Source of the DNA: Phytophthora colocasiae
Lineage: Eukaryota; Oomycota; Peronosporomycetes; Peronosporales; Peronosporaceae
DNA length: 64,000 nucleotides
Reading direction: 5' to 3'
Assembly (NCBI GenBank): GCA_018806915.1
Contig: JAGKQI010000052.1
Span: 1,426,001-1,490,000 of the forward strand
Positions 61,862-64,000 of this stretch are shown piece by piece (positions within the stretch are counted from its first letter, which is position 1; the number at the start of each line of letters is the position of its first letter). The position numbers and the translations under genes were made by a program. Below the pieces are notes generated by a model, which saw only the letters and a program-made list of their open reading frames with translations, was not told the origin of the DNA and ran no database searches.

Positions 61862-62079
61862 GCAGAAAAGATTGACGAAACAGAGATTACCAGCACCACG
61901 CAGCCTGCCCACCAAAGTGTAGCGTTTTCAGCAAGTGCAATAGCTTCTCCTCCCGGTGGATCCGCGTTCTCTGCATCAAATTCGTCCAGCGAGGAGCTGT
62001 TGCCTTCATCTTCATCCAGAGCGCAGGCGGATATGACCCCTAGAAGCTCCGAGAGGAGCTGCTGGCGCTCAGAAGTGGT

Positions 62080-62293
62080 TTTACGACCCGAGGATAAGCC
62101 CGTTACGGCAGAAGACATCGACTGTTTGATTTCGGCGGAGTTACCTGACCCAGACGAAAACCCTGACCTTTACGAGACTGTGTTGTCGTGTATGATGCAT
62201 GGTCCATGTGGAGATCAGAACAAAACGTGGTGGCTTCTAACCCAGCAGTCAATCGGCGACGTCAAAATGAATCTGGTGATACTGCGGAGGTAG
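62080..62293 (+). pseudogene. Helitron Rep/helicase fragment (downstream part)
   Basis: The frame reads KPVTAEDIDCLISAELPDPD and YETVLSCMMHGPCGDQNK, the segment that in Helitrons follows the HUH nuclease motif (AEIPD, then MxHGPCG). Here it precedes the HUH-bearing fragment, so the two are in reversed order. Confidence 0.75.
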
Positions 62294-62661
62294 ACGCGGG
62301 CGATGTTGCCAGACGATTAATTCTACCGCCTTCGTTTACAGGTGGGCCTCGCTACATGTATCAAAGGTTTCAAGATGCCATGGCCATCGTTCGCGAATTA
62401 GGTGCTCCCAACCTGTTCATTACCATGACATGTAACCCAAAATGGGTGGAGATCAAGGAGAATATTCGGCCGGGACAGACAGCATCAGATAGACCTGACA
62501 TCGTGGCTCGGGTTTTTATGCGGAAATTGAAAAGTCTTGGTAAGGATCTCGATGAGGGTATCTTGGGAATTCAGACGGCTCGGATTCACGTCGTCGAATA
62601 CCAAAAGCACGGACTGCCTCATGCACACATTTTGATCTTCGGCATATCGCGGAATGAGAAT
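62294..62661 (+). pseudogene. Helitron Rep fragment with HUH motif
   Basis: The frame reads LPPSFTGGPRYMYQRFQDAM, NLFITMTCNPKWVEI, RPGQTASDRPDIVARVFMRK, then YQKHGLPHAHILIFG, where HAH is the rolling-circle HUH nuclease motif. It matches the Helitron_like_N domain. The fragment is cut at 62662 by a TA-flanked MITE. Confidence 0.85.
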
Positions 62662-62662
62662 A

Positions 62663-63156
62663 CAGATGAGGGCGTGGTTAGTGAACGGGCATCAAATTAT
62701 AACCCATCCAATGGCATCAGAATGTTATAGATGAGGTCGCATTCAGGACCACTGACATTGTTAGGTACCACTAAAGGGGTACGCTGGCATTTGAATAACC
62801 CTCGGCGGGAAATTTGAAATTGGCCATGCGGAAGGAGGTTCAAGCACAGCGCATCCGCCTAACCAAGGCTCAGCAATGGTCAAGAACCACTATGGACCCT
62901 AAGGGAACTGGAGGAATGGGCATGGCAGCAGTTTGACTTACAGAAGGCCCCTGCCAAGTCGACGGTGCCTGCTGGAAGAACGCCGGACTGTACGTAGACC
63001 GAACCCAGATCAGTGACATTCTAGCCTCCGATTAGTGTCAATGAATATCTAAATACATTACGTTGACCACTCCTCCAGATTTTATGGCTCTCTGATAGGC
63101 TAATTCCACCTGAGACTTAGTACATATCAGGTGTTCACTAACCACGCCCTCATCTG
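62663..63156. mobile_element. pogo-type MITE inserted in the Helitron fragment
   Basis: Ends starting CAGATGAGGGCGTGGTTAGT are exact inverted repeats of 24 bases (62663-62686 and 63133-63156), with TA on both sides (62661-62662 and 63157-63158). The interior keeps a transposase N-terminal relic: LAMRKEVQAQRIRLTKAQQ and, in another frame, ELEEWAWQQFDLQKAPAKST, a CENP-B/pogo helix-turn-helix. The rest of the transposase is deleted. Confidence 0.8.
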
Positions 63157-63158
63157 TA

Positions 63159-63358
63159 CACACCTCTTGATACTTTGACCCGCCCTTTTGATTTCTGTTC
63201 ATTTATTGGTCGAAATAATGTCTATTTGTCTGTGAAAAAAGCCCCCCCCCCCTGTTTGAATAAGATGCCTCCAATTGGGAGGCAAAAAGCAAAACAAAAC
63301 GAGGATACTTTCACAAATTGTCAGTAGTGATGTATATACTTCCATCTACAGTATGTTT
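63159..63358. other. No recognised gene; contains a C11 run
   Basis: Spacer with a run of 11 C residues at 63242-63252. No coding feature was recognised. Confidence 0.5.
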
Positions 63359-63600
63359 TCAGTGAAAACATACACCGTTAACGATTGAATCGATCCAAGT
63401 GCGAACGCTAGACACGCGTGAGTAAATACTAGGATAGCCAAGCTTCCCACAGTCTGCGCCCCAGCTAACTGTACCAACAAGGACATCGCCATTCGGTCGC
63501 TCGACAACAACGGGACCACCATAGTCACCCGTGCAAGAAGTTTCGTTGACACTTCCACTGGCACATACATAATAAAGGCCCGCATGTATACAGACTGTAT
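63359..63600 (-). pseudogene. Trypsin-like protease C-terminal fragment, Ser to Tyr at the active site
   Basis: The minus strand reads YYVCASGSVNETSCTGDYGG, VLVGTVSWGADCGKLGYPS, IYSRVSSVRTWIDSIVNGVC and a stop. The active-site GDSGGP is GDYGGP, and the S1-pocket Asp is Thr. The N-terminal two thirds, with signal peptide and the His and Asp regions, are missing. It belongs to the family clustered at 38500-42294. Confidence 0.8.
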
Positions 63601-63669
63601 TGAGGGTATCCGGATGCACAGCAAACCCTGCTACTGTACATGTACTGTAGTAGATTACCCTATACAGCT

Positions 63670-64000
63670 AAGTATACATCACAACAGATACTTGCGCCGA
63701 ATTCCCAGCACTAGCCCATGGAAGTACTGGCTTGCCTGTGGCGTCTTGGTTTGATTGAAGTACCAAGATCGCCACAGGCATTCATCGAGGTCTGGGGGAC
63801 GACGCTCTTCCGCATGCCCCGCTCACTTTTCAGGCGTGCCTTTATCTTTATGGGCGCCGGTGGAGGGGTCTACAAAATTCTTAGAGTGGTTAACCCACTG
63901 ATGGCTGTAGCCCATCACGGCTAAGTATCAGTTGTTCTCGAGGGTGTGAAGGAGGTCCTTGTTCGGCCCGCTCTGCACCTCCGTCACGTACGACTTCAAC
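63670..64000 (-). pseudogene. Merlin/IS1016-type transposase C-terminal fragment, reaching the window edge
   Basis: The minus strand encodes MGYSHQWVNHSKNFVDPSTG then AHKDKGTPEK and a stop, with DLDECLWRSWYF downstream. YxHxxVNHSxxFVdPxTGAH is the conserved stretch before the catalytic Glu of Merlin and ISXO2-like transposases. The catalytic segment right after it is altered and the frame is broken. More of the element may lie beyond position 64000. Confidence 0.6.

Noticed and set aside
1..64000. tRNA or rRNA genes
   Set aside because: No cloverleaf with a convincing GTTCGANNC arm or rRNA-like sequence was found by eye. A dedicated scan (tRNAscan, Rfam) was not possible.

Overview
The window looks like oomycete nuclear DNA, most likely Phytophthora. 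Evidence for this: compact short-intron genes, FYVE fusions, CYP86-clan P450 features, secreted trypsin-like proteins with lost catalytic residues (the glucanase-inhibitor-protein type), and a dense load of Ty3/Gypsy, MULE, piggyBac, Tc1/pogo, Harbinger, Helitron and LINE sequences. The genus is inferred from this combination; no marker gene was seen.

Layout. Positions 1-7410 and 10600-14140 are two gene-dense islands. They hold a CCDC137-like nucleolar protein, a JTB-like membrane protein, a BMT5-like rRNA methyltransferase fused to C2H2 fingers, a cytochrome P450 with a probable N-terminal frameshift, a seven-exon choline-transporter-like (CTL/SLC44) gene, a FYVE-GRAM-VASt-TM protein and a zinc-finger protein rich in SUMO-consensus motifs. 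Between the islands lie an internally deleted MITE with 25-bp inverted ends and a FLYWCH/MULE transposase remnant.

From 14200 to 38375 the DNA is nested transposons: a truncated minus-strand Gypsy element split by a TTAA-bounded MITE; LINE fragments; a second, nearly complete plus-strand Gypsy element (24470-32974, 4-bp target duplication) whose left LTR is cut in two pieces, one now lying 2.5 kb upstream; and a complete 5-kb piggyBac element (33318-38375) with an intact two-exon transposase, itself carrying a nested Tc1-type element with 202-bp inverted ends.

From 38500 to 42300 is a cluster of serine-protease homologues: two intact secreted genes without catalytic His and Ser, plus pseudogene fragments. 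Other fragments of the family lie at 23264-24436 and 63359.

From 42787 to 64000 the window is again mobile DNA: a Pack-MULE carrying an HSP70 fragment, an 84-bp minisatellite, a MULE next to a chromo-like ORF, an IS630/Tc-type element, a pogo element inserted in a FAR1-type MULE, a PIF/Harbinger element with its Myb-like partner, a TnpB/Fanzor-like tail, a decayed piggyBac transposase gene, a permuted Helitron and a Merlin-like fragment at the right edge.

Most reading frames in 14200-64000 are broken. Genes likely to be expressed host genes are those before 14140 and the two secreted protease homologues at 39807-42294.
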